From the NCBI GenBank assembly GCA_963773085.1, contig CAVYZS010000018.1, positions 248,001 through 312,000 on the forward strand: a stretch of DNA of 64,000 nt, in the 5' to 3' direction. Under the pieces are notes generated by a model that saw only the letters and a list, made by a program, of their open reading frames with translations, did not search any database and had not been told where the DNA came from. This document shows, one piece after another, positions 1-8,827 of this stretch. The stretch is from JAENVT01 sp963773085. GTDB taxonomy: Bacteria; Actinomycetota; Acidimicrobiia; Acidimicrobiales; Ilumatobacteraceae. Made by a program: the position numbers and the translations under genes. Position 1 is the first letter of the stretch; each line of letters starts with the position of its first letter.

Positions 1-1
1 G

Positions 2-19
2 ATGCCTGGTTCGGTGTGA
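2..19 (+). CDS. Possible 3' end of an upstream gene (partial)
   Basis: The second frame reads a few codons and stops with TGA at 17-19, overlapping the GTG start of ureF in a GTGA arrangement. This is the usual coupling in urease operons, so it may be the end of another urease gene such as ureE or ureC. Too little sequence is present to identify it. Confidence 0.3.
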   Translation: MPGSV

Positions 20-687
20 CGGTGTCCGCGACGCTCCTCCTGCTGGCAGACAGCCGGTTCCCCACCGGCGCCCACGCGCACAGCGCGGGTGTCGAAGCCA
101 GCCAGGCGCGCGGTGACATCCGCAGCATTGCCGACCTGGCCGCGTTCCTCGACGGTCGTTTGCTGACCACCGCTGCCGTCGAGGCGGCGTTCGCCGCAGC
201 GGCATGCGATCCGCGGGCGCCTCTCCACGACCTCGACCACGAACTCACGATCCGCACACCCTCCCCACGACTTCGTGACGTCAGCCGAGGGCTCGGACGC
301 CAACTGCTGAGACCTGCCGCTCGCGCCTGGCCGAGCGATCGGTACGCGGTGTTGCGGGCCGTGCACGGCGACGGTCCGATGCAGCCGGTGGCCCTGGGCG
401 TGGTCGCCGACGCTGCCGGGCTCGGTCGGCGTGACGCTGCTCTCTGCTCACTGCATCACATGGTCGGCTCGGCGACCACAGCCGCGGTCCGCCTGCTCGG
501 CCTCGACCCCTTCGAAGTGCACGCCTTGGCGGCGCGCCTCGGCCCGCGCCTCGACGAGATCGCGGCGATTGCAGCGGATCGGGCGGCGACCAGCGCGGCG
601 CCCGACCTTCCAGCTACCACCAGTGTGCTCGCCGACATCCTCGCCGAGCATCACGCACAATGGGAGGTGAGGCTGTTTGCCTCCTGA
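16..687 (+). CDS. ureF: Urease accessory protein UreF
   Basis: This 223-residue protein is a UreF-type chaperone. UreF binds UreD and recruits the UreG GTPase so that nickel is loaded into apo-urease in the cytoplasm. The N-terminal stretch LLLLADSRFPTGAHAHSAG is the family's characteristic opening, and the rest is all-helical. The GTG start at 16 is chosen because it overlaps a stop codon in another frame (GTGA), although the frame stays open to the left edge. It ends 11 bases inside ureG and is followed by ureD, so ureF-ureG-ureD form one unit. The structural genes ureABC must lie to the left or elsewhere. Confidence 0.9.
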   Translation: MTVSATLLLLADSRFPTGAHAHSAGVEASQARGDIRSIADLAAFLDGRLLTTAAVEAAFAAAACDPRAPLHDLDHELTIRTPSPRLRDVSRGLGRQLLRPAARAWPSDRYAVLRAVHGDGPMQPVALGVVADAAGLGRRDAALCSLHHMVGSATTAAVRLLGLDPFEVHALAARLGPRLDEIAAIAADRAATSAAPDLPATTSVLADILAEHHAQWEVRLFAS

Positions 688-1414
688 TCACAATCCCGGC
701 CAGCCGCACCATCCCAGCGACGGGCACACCCATGGTCATCACGACGATCACCCCGACGACACGATGTGGGCCTACGGATCTCCAGGCACCCGGGCACTGC
801 GAATCGGCATCGGCGGCCCGGTCGGCAGTGGCAAGACCGCGCTGGTGGCGGCGTTGTGCCGGCTGCTCGCGGATTCGGTCGGTATCGTGGTCGTCACCAA
901 CGACATCTTCACCACCGAAGATGCCGAGGCATTGCGGCGCATGGCAGTGCTGCCCGACGAACGCATCAGCGCGGTCGAAACCGGGGCGTGTCCGCACACG
1001 GCCATCCGCGACGACATCTCCGCCAACCTCGACGCGGTCGAGCAACTGGAAGCGGCCAACGCTCCGGTCGACCTGACGTTGGTCGAGAGCGGCGGCGACA
1101 ACCTGACCGCCATCTTCAGCCGCGCCCTGGTCGATCGGCAGATCTTCGTCATCGACGTCGCCGGTGGTGACAAGGTTCCACGCAAGGGAGGTCCCGGCGT
1201 GACGACGGCCGATCTGCTGGTGATCAACAAGACCGACCTTGCTCAGCACGTGAACGCCGATCTCGGTGTGATGGAACGAGATGCGAAGGCGCGGCGCGGT
1301 GCGCGCCCGATCGCGTTCACCTCACTCGTCGAACCCTCCGGCGCGCAGGTCGTGGCCGAGTGGGTACTCGCCCAGCTGACCGGCTGGCGCACGACATCTC
1401 CCTCCCGACCGTGA
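677..1414 (+). CDS. ureG: Urease accessory GTPase UreG
   Basis: UreG is the SIMIBI-class GTPase that delivers nickel to urease using GTP hydrolysis. The P-loop GPVGSGKT lies near residue 50, followed by TNDIFTTEDAE, the CPH nickel-binding motif in ETGACPHTAIR, ESGGDNL, and NKTDLA as the guanine-specificity motif. The first 30 residues are rich in histidine and aspartate, a nickel-storing tail seen in many UreG proteins. The TTG start at 677 has a strong ribosome binding site (GGAGGTGAGG at 663-672), which supports it despite the 11-base overlap with ureF. Length is 245 residues. Confidence 0.96.
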   Translation: MPPDHNPGQPHHPSDGHTHGHHDDHPDDTMWAYGSPGTRALRIGIGGPVGSGKTALVAALCRLLADSVGIVVVTNDIFTTEDAEALRRMAVLPDERISAVETGACPHTAIRDDISANLDAVEQLEAANAPVDLTLVESGGDNLTAIFSRALVDRQIFVIDVAGGDKVPRKGGPGVTTADLLVINKTDLAQHVNADLGVMERDAKARRGARPIAFTSLVEPSGAQVVAEWVLAQLTGWRTTSPSRP

Positions 1415-1418
1415 GCAG

Positions 1419-2099
1419 ATGATCGACGCCACCACCGACATCGAGGTCGGCGTCGACCACCGTGGCAACACGATCGTGCGCCGGATGCGATGCGAGGTTC
1501 CCATGCTCGTCCGCGTCGTCGACGAGCCGGGCCCCGTGCTGTCGCTGGCGATGGTCGGCGGCGCCGCTGGGCCGTTGGGCGGTGACCGCCTCCGGTTCCG
1601 GCTGGAGCTGGGTGTCGGTGCTCAGGTGTCGGTGCGCTCGGTCGCTGCGGCGATGGCCCAACCGGGACCACGTGGCGAGCGCTCCGAGCTCACTGTTGAC
1701 ATCGTGGTTGCCGAGCGGGCGAGCCTCGATTGGCGGCCGCAGCCGACCGTCAGCGTCGTCGGCAGCGATCACCGTGCCACCGTCCGTCTGTCGGCGACCA
1801 GCTCATCGCTCGTGACGGTGCACGACGGCGTGTCTCTGGGCCGTCATGGCGAGCAACCAGGCAGGTTCGCACTACGCGAACGGGTCACCCTCGACGGCGT
1901 CGCGGTACTCGACCACGAGACAGTGTTCGCTCCAGGCCCACTCCTCGGCCCGGGTGCGCAGGGCGATGAACGCACCATGACCACCGAGGTGATCATCGGC
2001 AGCGTCCTGCCCGAGGCGCACGTCGAGGCCACCGAGGGTTGTCTCCGCTCCACGGTTCATCTCACACCGCTGTGTGCTCTCATCACCACCCGCTCCTGA
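1419..2099 (+). CDS. ureD: Urease accessory protein UreD (UreH)
   Basis: This 226-residue protein matches UreD, the all-beta scaffold that binds apo-urease and passes nickel from UreG-UreF into the active site. Supporting features are LDWRPQPTVSVVGSDH in the middle, the run of beta strands ending near GPLLGPGAQGDERTMTTEVIIG, and its place directly after ureG with a 4-base gap. Sequence conservation in this family is low, so the call rests partly on context. The protein is shorter than many UreD homologues (about 270 residues), as is common in actinobacteria. Confidence 0.88.
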   Translation: MIDATTDIEVGVDHRGNTIVRRMRCEVPMLVRVVDEPGPVLSLAMVGGAAGPLGGDRLRFRLELGVGAQVSVRSVAAAMAQPGPRGERSELTVDIVVAERASLDWRPQPTVSVVGSDHRATVRLSATSSSLVTVHDGVSLGRHGEQPGRFALRERVTLDGVAVLDHETVFAPGPLLGPGAQGDERTMTTEVIIGSVLPEAHVEATEGCLRSTVHLTPLCALITTRS

Positions 2100-2125
2100 C
2101 GCCCGTCAACCCGACGTCGAGAGGT

Positions 2126-3064
2126 TCACCAGGTCATCTCATCGCACCCCTGATGGTCGTCGGGTTCGACCTGGAACGTGGCGTGGTTGATCCCGTACCC
2201 GTCGGCGAGCAGCGCTCGGGCTTGATCGAGCACGCCATGAGTCTCCGTTCCGGCGGTGACCACGAGATGGGCAGTGACGACCTCCATCTCGGACGTCAGC
2301 GTCCAGACGTGGAGATCATGCACGTCGACGACTCCATCGATCGCGCCCATCTCGGTCTCGAGCGCTGCCAGATCGAGCCGTGCCGGCGCGGCCTGGATGA
2401 GGACGCGAAGTGCATCGCCGCCCAGCTTCCAAGCCCTCGGCAGGATGAACACGGCGATCCCGACGCCGACAACCGGGTCGACCCACACCCAACCAGTGAA
2501 CCCCCAGACGACGGCCGCGACGATCACCCCGAACGAACCGACCATGTCTGACATCACCTCGAGATACGCGCCCTGCAGGTTGAGGCTGTCCTTGGCCCCG
2601 GCGCGCAGCAACATGAACGCGATTCCGTTGACGACCAGTCCGACTACACCGACGATGACCACCGGCGCCGAGGCGATTTCCGGAGCATCGTGCAATCGGG
2701 TGAGCGCCTCGTAGGCGATGTAGCCCGCCACGGCGAAGAGCAACGCTGCATTGACCAGCGCGGCCAGGATCTCCAGTCTGTAGAGCCCGAACGTGCGATG
2801 CGGGTGTGCGCGAGCCGTCGAGGCGGCGTGAATCGCAGCCGCAGCCATGCCCAGCCCCAGCGCGTCCGTCGCCATGTGCCCGGCATCCGACAGGAGGGCC
2901 AGCGATCCGGTGATGACACCGACGACGACTTGTACGACGAGGAATGCCACGATCAGACCGAAGGAGATCATCAGTGGACGGATGTGGCGGGCACCGGCAC
3001 GAGTCGCCACACCGCCGTGGTCATGACCGTGACTGTGGCCGTGATTGTGACCGGGTCCATCCAC
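2126..3064 (-). CDS. Cation diffusion facilitator (zinc/divalent metal exporter)
   Basis: This is a CDF-family metal/proton antiporter, probably exporting Zn(II) or a related divalent metal. It has a histidine-rich N-terminus (HNHGHSHGHDHGG), six hydrophobic segments, the HxxxD metal site in segment two (DAGHMATDALG), a partner site in segment five (EVMSD, Glu where many zinc exporters have His), and a cytoplasmic ferredoxin-like domain ending near HVWTLTSEMEVVTAHL. The frame extends upstream to 3289, but the GTG at 3064 places the His-rich tail at the start and is preferred. It converges on ureD with 26 bases between them and is divergent from the hydrogenase-like operon. Confidence 0.9.
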   Translation of the reverse strand: MDGPGHNHGHSHGHDHGGVATRAGARHIRPLMISFGLIVAFLVVQVVVGVITGSLALLSDAGHMATDALGLGMAAAAIHAASTARAHPHRTFGLYRLEILAALVNAALLFAVAGYIAYEALTRLHDAPEIASAPVVIVGVVGLVVNGIAFMLLRAGAKDSLNLQGAYLEVMSDMVGSFGVIVAAVVWGFTGWVWVDPVVGVGIAVFILPRAWKLGGDALRVLIQAAPARLDLAALETEMGAIDGVVDVHDLHVWTLTSEMEVVTAHLVVTAGTETHGVLDQARALLADGYGINHATFQVEPDDHQGCDEMTW

Positions 3065-3191
3065 GTCGGCCAGCGTATTCCGGTTGCCCGCGCAGCGCGT
3101 CTTAGGGCTCCGTCGGGTCGCCAACAGTATGTTTGGCAGCGGTGGAGCAGATGGTCGATCTTGACAGGGAAACGGCACGCGGTTCCCGACG

Positions 3192-3683
3192 ATGATGCAG
3201 TTGCTCCGCAAGATCATTCGCACCGGCCGGGTCACCGAGCCCACCCCGACCGACGCTCCCTTCGATGCCGAGTTGCCGGCGTCGGCCACTCGGCTTCATG
3301 GCTCGTTGCAGGTCCGCCAGGTCGATGCCGGCTCCTGTAACGGGTGCGAGGCGGAGTTCGCGGCCGCCTTCGGACCGGTGTACGACGTCGAGCAGTTCGG
3401 GGTGCGACTGGTCGCATCACCGCGCCACGCCGACGCGTTGGTGGTCACCGGACCCGTGACGAGGAACATGGCGGAGCCATTGGTGAAGACGCTCGAGGCG
3501 ACACCCGGACCGAAGCTGGTCATCGCCTTGGGCGACTGCGCCCGGAACTGCGGGGTGTTCGCCGGCGGCTACGGGGTCGCCGGATCCGTTGCCGACATCG
3601 TGCCGGTCGACATCGAGATCCCCGGGTGCCCTCCTTCCCCCGACGTGATCGTGGCGGCTCTTCGTCGAATCGCCGGCCGATGA
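3192..3683 (+). CDS. NuoB/HyfI-like iron-sulfur subunit of an Ehr-type complex
   Basis: The 163-residue protein resembles the small electron-transfer subunit shared by complex I (NuoB) and group 4 hydrogenases (HycG/HyfI). Four cysteines able to hold the proximal N2-type [4Fe-4S] cluster are visible: SCNGCE near residue 50, GDCARNCG near 115 and PGCPPSPD near 142. It would accept or deliver electrons next to the large subunit encoded at 8824. It starts a tightly coupled six-gene operon and overlaps the next gene by ATGA. The start ATGATG at 3192 has another ATG as its second codon. Confidence 0.87.
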   Translation: MMQLLRKIIRTGRVTEPTPTDAPFDAELPASATRLHGSLQVRQVDAGSCNGCEAEFAAAFGPVYDVEQFGVRLVASPRHADALVVTGPVTRNMAEPLVKTLEATPGPKLVIALGDCARNCGVFAGGYGVAGSVADIVPVDIEIPGCPPSPDVIVAALRRIAGR

Positions 3684-5698
3684 CCTTGGTCGGCACAGCA
3701 CTCGGCGTGGCGGCAATCTGCGCCACGCTCGCGGTGATCGCGGCTGTCGTACTTCCGACCGACCCGAGGGTCGTGTGGGTGGGTGTGTTGAGTGCAGTGT
3801 CGGCCACGGCGGGGGGTGCTGCCGGGATTGCGGTACTCACCGGGAGCTCGACATACGCGGCGTTCTATCCCGATCTGATTCCCCTGGGAGGCGTGCGCAT
3901 CGAACTCGACGCCTTGAGCGCCATCTTCATGCTCGCGGTCGCCATCGTCGCCGTGCCGGCCGCGATCTACGGCATCGGATACTGCAAGGGCGGTCCGTCG
4001 AGCCGCCCGGTGCAGGCCGCGTTTCCACTGCTCGTGTGGAGCTTGATCATGGTTCCTGCTGCCGGGAACGTGTTCGGCCTGGTCGTGTTCTGGGAGCTGA
4101 TGGCCGTGTCGTCATTGGCGCTCGTGCTCGCTGAGCACCACCACAGCGCCGAGGCACGAATCGCGGCGCAGTGGTACGCGGTGATGATGCATGTGAGCCT
4201 GTTGGCGATCGTGCTCGCGTTCTTCGTGCTCGCCCACGAGACGGGCAGCGAGTCGTTCGCGGCGATGCGCGCCGGAGCCTCCCAGGTCGGACCGCTTGCG
4301 GCATCGGTCGTCTTCGTACTGGCCTTCGTCGGCTTCGGGACGAAAGCAGGTGTCGTGCCCGTGCATGTCTGGCTGCCACGCGCCCACCCAGAGGCGCCAA
4401 GTCATGCGTCAGCCCTGATGAGCGGGGCGATGGTCAAACTCGGCGTCTACGGCGTGGTTCGAGTCGGGTGGGATCTCCTCGGTGGTGGTCCGGCGTGGTG
4501 GGGTGCCATCGTGCTCGCAGTCGGATTGGTGTCGGCGATGTTCGGAATCCTGCACGCACTGGTGGCCAGTGATCTGAAACGTCTTCTCGCCTACTCGACG
4601 ACCGAGAACGTGGGTTTGATCTTCATCGGGGTCGGGGCGGCCGGGTTGTTCGCGTCGACGGGGAATCGCCCGCTGGCGACCGTGGCGCTCGCTGCCGCGA
4701 TGCTGCACGTGCTCAACCACGCCGCGTTCAAGGGGCTGTTGTTCCTCGGGGCGGGATCGATCCATACAGCGACAGGTACACGCGATCTCGACCGCCTTGG
4801 AGGCCTTGCCCGGCGGATGCCGGTCACTGCGGCCACCTTCGCCATCGGCGCATTGGCGATCGCCGCCCTCCCCCCACTGAACGGCTTCGTCAGCGAGTGG
4901 CTACTGCTGCAATCGCTCGTCCACAGCCTCCCGTCCAACGCGGTGGCCGTGTCCGTGGCCATGCCGATCGCGGTGGCCGTGGTTGCCTTGGTCGGCGGAT
5001 TGGTCGCGGCAACCTTCGTGAAGGCATTCGGCACGGCCTTCCTGGCGATGCCACGCTCGGTCGAGGCAGACCAGGCTCACGAATCGTCGCGCACCATGCA
5101 GGCTGCGGTGATCATCCTGAGCGGAGCGTGCGTCGTGCTGGCACTCGTACCGACAATGCTCGCCGAGCCCTTGCAACGGGTCACGAACGTCGTCGGGGGT
5201 CTGGCCGAGGGTCGCCCCATCCACACCAACGGCGTGTACCTCCAGCTATCGGGCATCCAGGCCGGCCTGTCGCCACTGCTGCTGGCCACCGGATTGGCGG
5301 TGATGACGATCGTCGCGTTGGCGGTGGTGCGTCGCGGCCGGTCTCGCCACACGATTCGTGACATACCGGCATGGGGGTGCGGTCGTACCGTGCAGACCGC
5401 ACGGATGGAGTACACGGCGACGTCGTTCGCCGAGCCGCTCCAGCGAGTTTTCGACGACGTGTTGCACCCGGAGATCGACGTCGACGTAGACCATCGCACA
5501 GAATCTCGACACTACGTTCAGGCCATCCGGTATCGGCTGCACACTCGCGATGCCGTCGAGCAGCGGTTCTACCTACCCGTGCTCGCTGCCGTTCGCCGGT
5601 GGGGCAACGCCGCACGCCGGGTGCAGAACGGCAGCATCCACCGCTACCTCACCTACTCACTCGTCACGCTCATCGTGGTCCTGGTGGTGTCGAGATGA
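3680..5698 (+). CDS. HyfB/NuoL-like proton-pumping membrane subunit
   Basis: This 672-residue polytopic protein belongs to the antiporter-like (Mrp/NuoL/NuoM) family, closest in arrangement to HyfB of hydrogenase-4. A broken-helix pump core is indicated by FWELMAVSSLALV (key Glu), FGTKAGVVPVHVWLPRAHPEAPSHASALMSG (Lys and His residues), and HALVASDLKRLLAYSTTENVG. About 15 hydrophobic segments are present, then a hydrophilic tail from about residue 570. The start ATG at 3680 overlaps the previous stop. The frame is open further upstream, but that part is the shadow of the preceding gene. Confidence 0.9.
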   Translation: MTLVGTALGVAAICATLAVIAAVVLPTDPRVVWVGVLSAVSATAGGAAGIAVLTGSSTYAAFYPDLIPLGGVRIELDALSAIFMLAVAIVAVPAAIYGIGYCKGGPSSRPVQAAFPLLVWSLIMVPAAGNVFGLVVFWELMAVSSLALVLAEHHHSAEARIAAQWYAVMMHVSLLAIVLAFFVLAHETGSESFAAMRAGASQVGPLAASVVFVLAFVGFGTKAGVVPVHVWLPRAHPEAPSHASALMSGAMVKLGVYGVVRVGWDLLGGGPAWWGAIVLAVGLVSAMFGILHALVASDLKRLLAYSTTENVGLIFIGVGAAGLFASTGNRPLATVALAAAMLHVLNHAAFKGLLFLGAGSIHTATGTRDLDRLGGLARRMPVTAATFAIGALAIAALPPLNGFVSEWLLLQSLVHSLPSNAVAVSVAMPIAVAVVALVGGLVAATFVKAFGTAFLAMPRSVEADQAHESSRTMQAAVIILSGACVVLALVPTMLAEPLQRVTNVVGGLAEGRPIHTNGVYLQLSGIQAGLSPLLLATGLAVMTIVALAVVRRGRSRHTIRDIPAWGCGRTVQTARMEYTATSFAEPLQRVFDDVLHPEIDVDVDHRTESRHYVQAIRYRLHTRDAVEQRFYLPVLAAVRRWGNAARRVQNGSIHRYLTYSLVTLIVVLVVSR

Positions 5699-6642
5699 GT
5701 TTCACCGGCGTCGTCGTGGCCCTCCTCCAGGTGGTGTTGACCATCGCCCTCGCACCGCTGCTGGTCGGAATGATGCGCGTGACCCGATCGCGACTCGAGG
5801 GCCGGGTCGGGCCACCGATGGTCCAGCCGTGGCGCGACCTGCGCAAGCTCCTCGGCAAACAGCGAATGGTCTCCGACAACACCGGATTGGTGTTCTCGGT
5901 CGCTCCGCTCGTGTTGCTGGCCTCGGCCGCCCTGGTCGCTGGGATCGTGCCGTTTCTCTCCACCAGGTCGGCCCTCGATCAGGTGGGTGACCTCTTCGCC
6001 GTCGTCTACCTGTTGCTGCTCGGCACCGTGTTCCTCTCGCTCGCCGGCCTCGACACCGGTACCGCCTTCGGCGGGATGGGTGCGAGCCGAGCGATGACCA
6101 TCACAGCAATCGCCGAGCCCACGGTGCTGGTCGCGATCTTCGCCCTGTCGGTTTCGACCGGCTCGTCCAATCTCGGTGCGATCGTGGCGGCGACCCTGGC
6201 TCATCCCTCGGCGGCGGCGTCGCCCGAGAGCCTGCTCGCCTTCGGGGCGTTGGCGGTGGTGACCATCGCCGAGACCGGACGGATTCCGGTCGACAACCCG
6301 AGCACCCACCTCGAACTGACAATGATCCACGAAGCGATGGTCCTCGAGTACTCAGGCCCGGATCTCGCCCTCATCGAGCTCGCCGGGCACCTGCGCCTCG
6401 TGGTGTTCCTCGGTCTGCTCGCCAACCTGTTCGTGCCATGGGGCATCGCCACGACGGCGAAGCCGCTGGACCTGCTCGGCGCTGCCGCCGCCGTGGCCGT
6501 CAAGATCGTCGTGCTCGCCGCAGTGATCGCCGTCGTCGAGGTGTTCATGGCGAAGGTCCGACTCTTCAAGGTTCCTGAGCTACTGGCGGCATCATTCGTC
6601 CTCGCCTTCCTGGCCGTCACCGCGTCGTTCTTTCTCGCATGA
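5695..6642 (+). CDS. HyfC/NuoH-like membrane anchor subunit
   Basis: A 315-residue, eight-helix protein of the NuoH/HycD/HyfC family, which links the iron-sulfur module to the pump modules and forms the quinone- or coupling-site floor. Family signs are GRVGPPMVQPWRDLRKLLGK after helix one, GAFGGMGASRA-type loop near residue 125 (here TAFGGMGASRAMT), and the conserved acidic loop IPVDNPSTHLELTMIHEAMVLEYSGPDLAL. The ATG at 5695 overlaps the previous TGA (ATGA), and the gene overlaps the next by four bases. Confidence 0.9.
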   Translation: MSFTGVVVALLQVVLTIALAPLLVGMMRVTRSRLEGRVGPPMVQPWRDLRKLLGKQRMVSDNTGLVFSVAPLVLLASAALVAGIVPFLSTRSALDQVGDLFAVVYLLLLGTVFLSLAGLDTGTAFGGMGASRAMTITAIAEPTVLVAIFALSVSTGSSNLGAIVAATLAHPSAAASPESLLAFGALAVVTIAETGRIPVDNPSTHLELTMIHEAMVLEYSGPDLALIELAGHLRLVVFLGLLANLFVPWGIATTAKPLDLLGAAAAVAVKIVVLAAVIAVVEVFMAKVRLFKVPELLAASFVLAFLAVTASFFLA

Positions 6643-7346
6643 CGAGCACGTCGGGCATGACTGTGTTGGGCATGACTGTGTTCGGCATGACCGGGACGGC
6701 CTTCGTGCAGTTGCTGGACCTCGCTGTCGGATTGGTGCTCGTCACCAGCTTCGCCGCGCTGTGGCTGCGACGCCTCGTGACCGTGATCCGTGTTCTCGCC
6801 GTCCAAGGTCTGGCACTCGCCGCTGTGGCCGCCGTGATCGGGTTGTACGAACACGAGGCCGAGCTCGTCGCTGTGGCGGTCATGGTCGCTGTCCTCCGTG
6901 TGTTCGTGATGCCCGGGTTGATCATGAGAGCCGTGCGTGCCGGTGATGAACATCGTGAAGTCGAGTCATTGATCAACGTGCCCGCATCGCTGCTCGCGGC
7001 GTCAGGGCTGACGCTGCTCGCCTACGCGACGACCGGCGACATCGTCGCGTTGTCGGCATCACCGCAGGTCCGCGCCATCCCGATCGGGGTCGCGGTTGCT
7101 CTGATCGGGATGCTGATGATCATCTCCCGACGCAAGGCCGTCCTGCAGATCATGGGTGTTTTGATGATCGACAATGGGATCGCTCTGGTGATGTTCCTCG
7201 GAACATCCGGAGTGCCCCTCGTGGTCGAGCTGGGGATTGCTAGCGATGTGTTGCTGGCAATGTTCATCCTCCAGGTGCTTACGAATCGGATTCGCACCAA
7301 GTTCGGCGGCACGGATCTCGACCAACTACGAGAGTTGCGCGACTGA
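6639..7346 (+). CDS. HyfE/NuoK-like membrane subunit
   Basis: A 235-residue hydrophobic protein matching HyfE (hydrogenase-4 component E). It has six or seven predicted membrane segments, and its N-terminal half resembles NuoK. The loop MPGLIMRAV and the segment ISRRKAVLQIMGVLMIDNGIAL are typical. Four in-frame ATG codons occur within the first 17 codons because of a 15-base tandem repeat, so the true start is uncertain. The first ATG (6639) is chosen for its ATGA overlap. It overlaps the next gene by a single base. Confidence 0.85.
   Translation: MTSTSGMTVLGMTVFGMTGTAFVQLLDLAVGLVLVTSFAALWLRRLVTVIRVLAVQGLALAAVAAVIGLYEHEAELVAVAVMVAVLRVFVMPGLIMRAVRAGDEHREVESLINVPASLLAASGLTLLAYATTGDIVALSASPQVRAIPIGVAVALIGMLMIISRRKAVLQIMGVLMIDNGIALVMFLGTSGVPLVVELGIASDVLLAMFILQVLTNRIRTKFGGTDLDQLRELRD
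6653..6692 (+). repeat. 15-bp direct tandem repeat (2.6 copies) at the start of the hyfE-like gene
   Basis: The unit GGGCATGACTGTGTT occurs perfectly at 6653-6667 and 6668-6682, with a partial third copy at 6683-6692. It is in phase with the gene, encodes GMTVL/GMTVF/GMTG, and adds in-frame ATG codons at 6657, 6672 and 6687. Such repeats can change copy number by slippage without breaking the frame. Confidence 0.95.
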
Positions 7347-8827
7347 TGGCCGCCCTGCTCATCCTGCTTCCGTTCGTACCGGCCATCGTCGCCGGATTGA
7401 TCGCTGCGACCGGGTGGCGACCGGTCACCGGATGGCTCGCATCAGGTGCCTGCCTCGCCGTCGTGGGTATCGGCGTCGCCGCAGCTGTTCGCGTCCTTCG
7501 GTCCGGGCCGATCACCGCGATGGATGGTCGGATACGGGTCGATTCGCTCAGCGCGTTGATGATCATCTTCATCGGAGCAATCGGTGCGCTCAGTACTGCC
7601 TACAGCGTCGCCTACCTCAGCACCGAGCTCGACAACGGCAGCACCACTCCTCGCCGAGCGCTGTTGTACGGCGTACTGATGCAGGTCACGATCGCCGCGA
7701 TGCTCGTCGTGGTCATCGCCGACAATATGGGCGTGGTGTGGGTGGCTATCGAGTCCACCACCATCGCCACCGTGCTGCTGGTCGGCCACCGCCGCGACCG
7801 CGCCTCGGTCGAGGCGTCCTGGAAATACCTCGTGCTCGGCTCCGTCGGAGTCGCCACGGCGCTCCTCGGGACGGTGCTGGTGTACTTCGTCTCGCGTCAG
7901 ACCGGCGCAGGCGCCTCGACGGCGCTCGACTGGAGCACACTCGTCGAAAGCGCCCCGAGGCTCGATCCGGGTGCGTTACGCGTTGCAATCGCCTTCGTCG
8001 TCGTCGGCTATGGCACCAAGGCCGGACTCGCACCGCTCCACTCCTGGCTACCGGACGCGTACAGTCAAGCACCGGCGCCAGTCGCGGCGCTGATGGCCGG
8101 GGTGCTCTCGTCGATGTCGATGTACGCGCTCCTGCGCTTCAAGGTCATCGCCGACATCGCCCTCGGTGATGGCTTCGTGCGCAACCTTCTGATCGCGGCT
8201 GCACTGTTCTCGCTCGTCGTTGCAGCATCGCTGATGGTCACCCAACGGGACTACAAACGGCTGCTCGCCTACTCCAGCGTCGAACACGCAGGGCTGATCG
8301 CGCTCGCCGCGGCAATCGGGTCGCCGCTGGCCCTGACCGCGGCGCTGCTCCACATGGTCGGCAACGGTGTCGCCAAGTCCGTCGCCTTCTGCAGCACTGG
8401 TGAACTGCTGTTCTCGACCGGCACCACCCGAATCGACGGGGTGCGCGGCTTGCTCCACGATCGACCGTTCGTCGGCGCGACATTCGGGCTCAGCCTGGTC
8501 GCCCTGATGGGTGTTCCACCGTTCAGCATCTTCGCCAGCGAACTGGCGATCATGCGCTCCGGGATCTCCGATGGGCTCATCTGGCTGATCGTCATCGCGA
8601 TCGTCTTGATGTTGACGATCTTCGGTGCAGTCACCGTGCACAGCCTCAACATGCTGGCAGGCAAGCCCGATGTCGACAGCACGGGATCGATGCTCACCGG
8701 TCACATCAGCTCCGTGACCTCGCGTATCCCGCTCGTAGGCGGACTACTCCTCGCTGCCGCACTCGGGATCACGATCTGGCCGATCTCCCGGCTAGTCCAC
8801 ACCGCCGCCGAGGTGCTGGCCCGATGA
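7346..8827 (+). CDS. HyfF/NuoN-like proton-pumping membrane subunit
   Basis: A 493-residue member of the antiporter-like family, the second pump module of the complex. About 14 hydrophobic segments are visible. Pump-type residues occur in WVAIESTTIATVLLVGHRR (Glu in the helix-5 position), GYGTKAGLAPLHSWLPDAYSQAPAPVAALMAG (Lys, His) and TQRDYKRLLAYSSVEHAGL (Lys in the broken helix). Its length fits HyfF. The ATG at 7346 shares one base with the previous TGA, and its own TGA overlaps the next ATG. Confidence 0.9.
   Translation: MAALLILLPFVPAIVAGLIAATGWRPVTGWLASGACLAVVGIGVAAAVRVLRSGPITAMDGRIRVDSLSALMIIFIGAIGALSTAYSVAYLSTELDNGSTTPRRALLYGVLMQVTIAAMLVVVIADNMGVVWVAIESTTIATVLLVGHRRDRASVEASWKYLVLGSVGVATALLGTVLVYFVSRQTGAGASTALDWSTLVESAPRLDPGALRVAIAFVVVGYGTKAGLAPLHSWLPDAYSQAPAPVAALMAGVLSSMSMYALLRFKVIADIALGDGFVRNLLIAAALFSLVVAASLMVTQRDYKRLLAYSSVEHAGLIALAAAIGSPLALTAALLHMVGNGVAKSVAFCSTGELLFSTGTTRIDGVRGLLHDRPFVGATFGLSLVALMGVPPFSIFASELAIMRSGISDGLIWLIVIAIVLMLTIFGAVTVHSLNMLAGKPDVDSTGSMLTGHISSVTSRIPLVGGLLLAAALGITIWPISRLVHTAAEVLAR

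Noticed and set aside
2126..3289. Extended N-terminus of the CDF exporter up to 3289
   Set aside because: It would run into the divergent hydrogenase-like gene start, and the extra part lacks protein character. The GTG at 3064 gives the usual His-rich tail.
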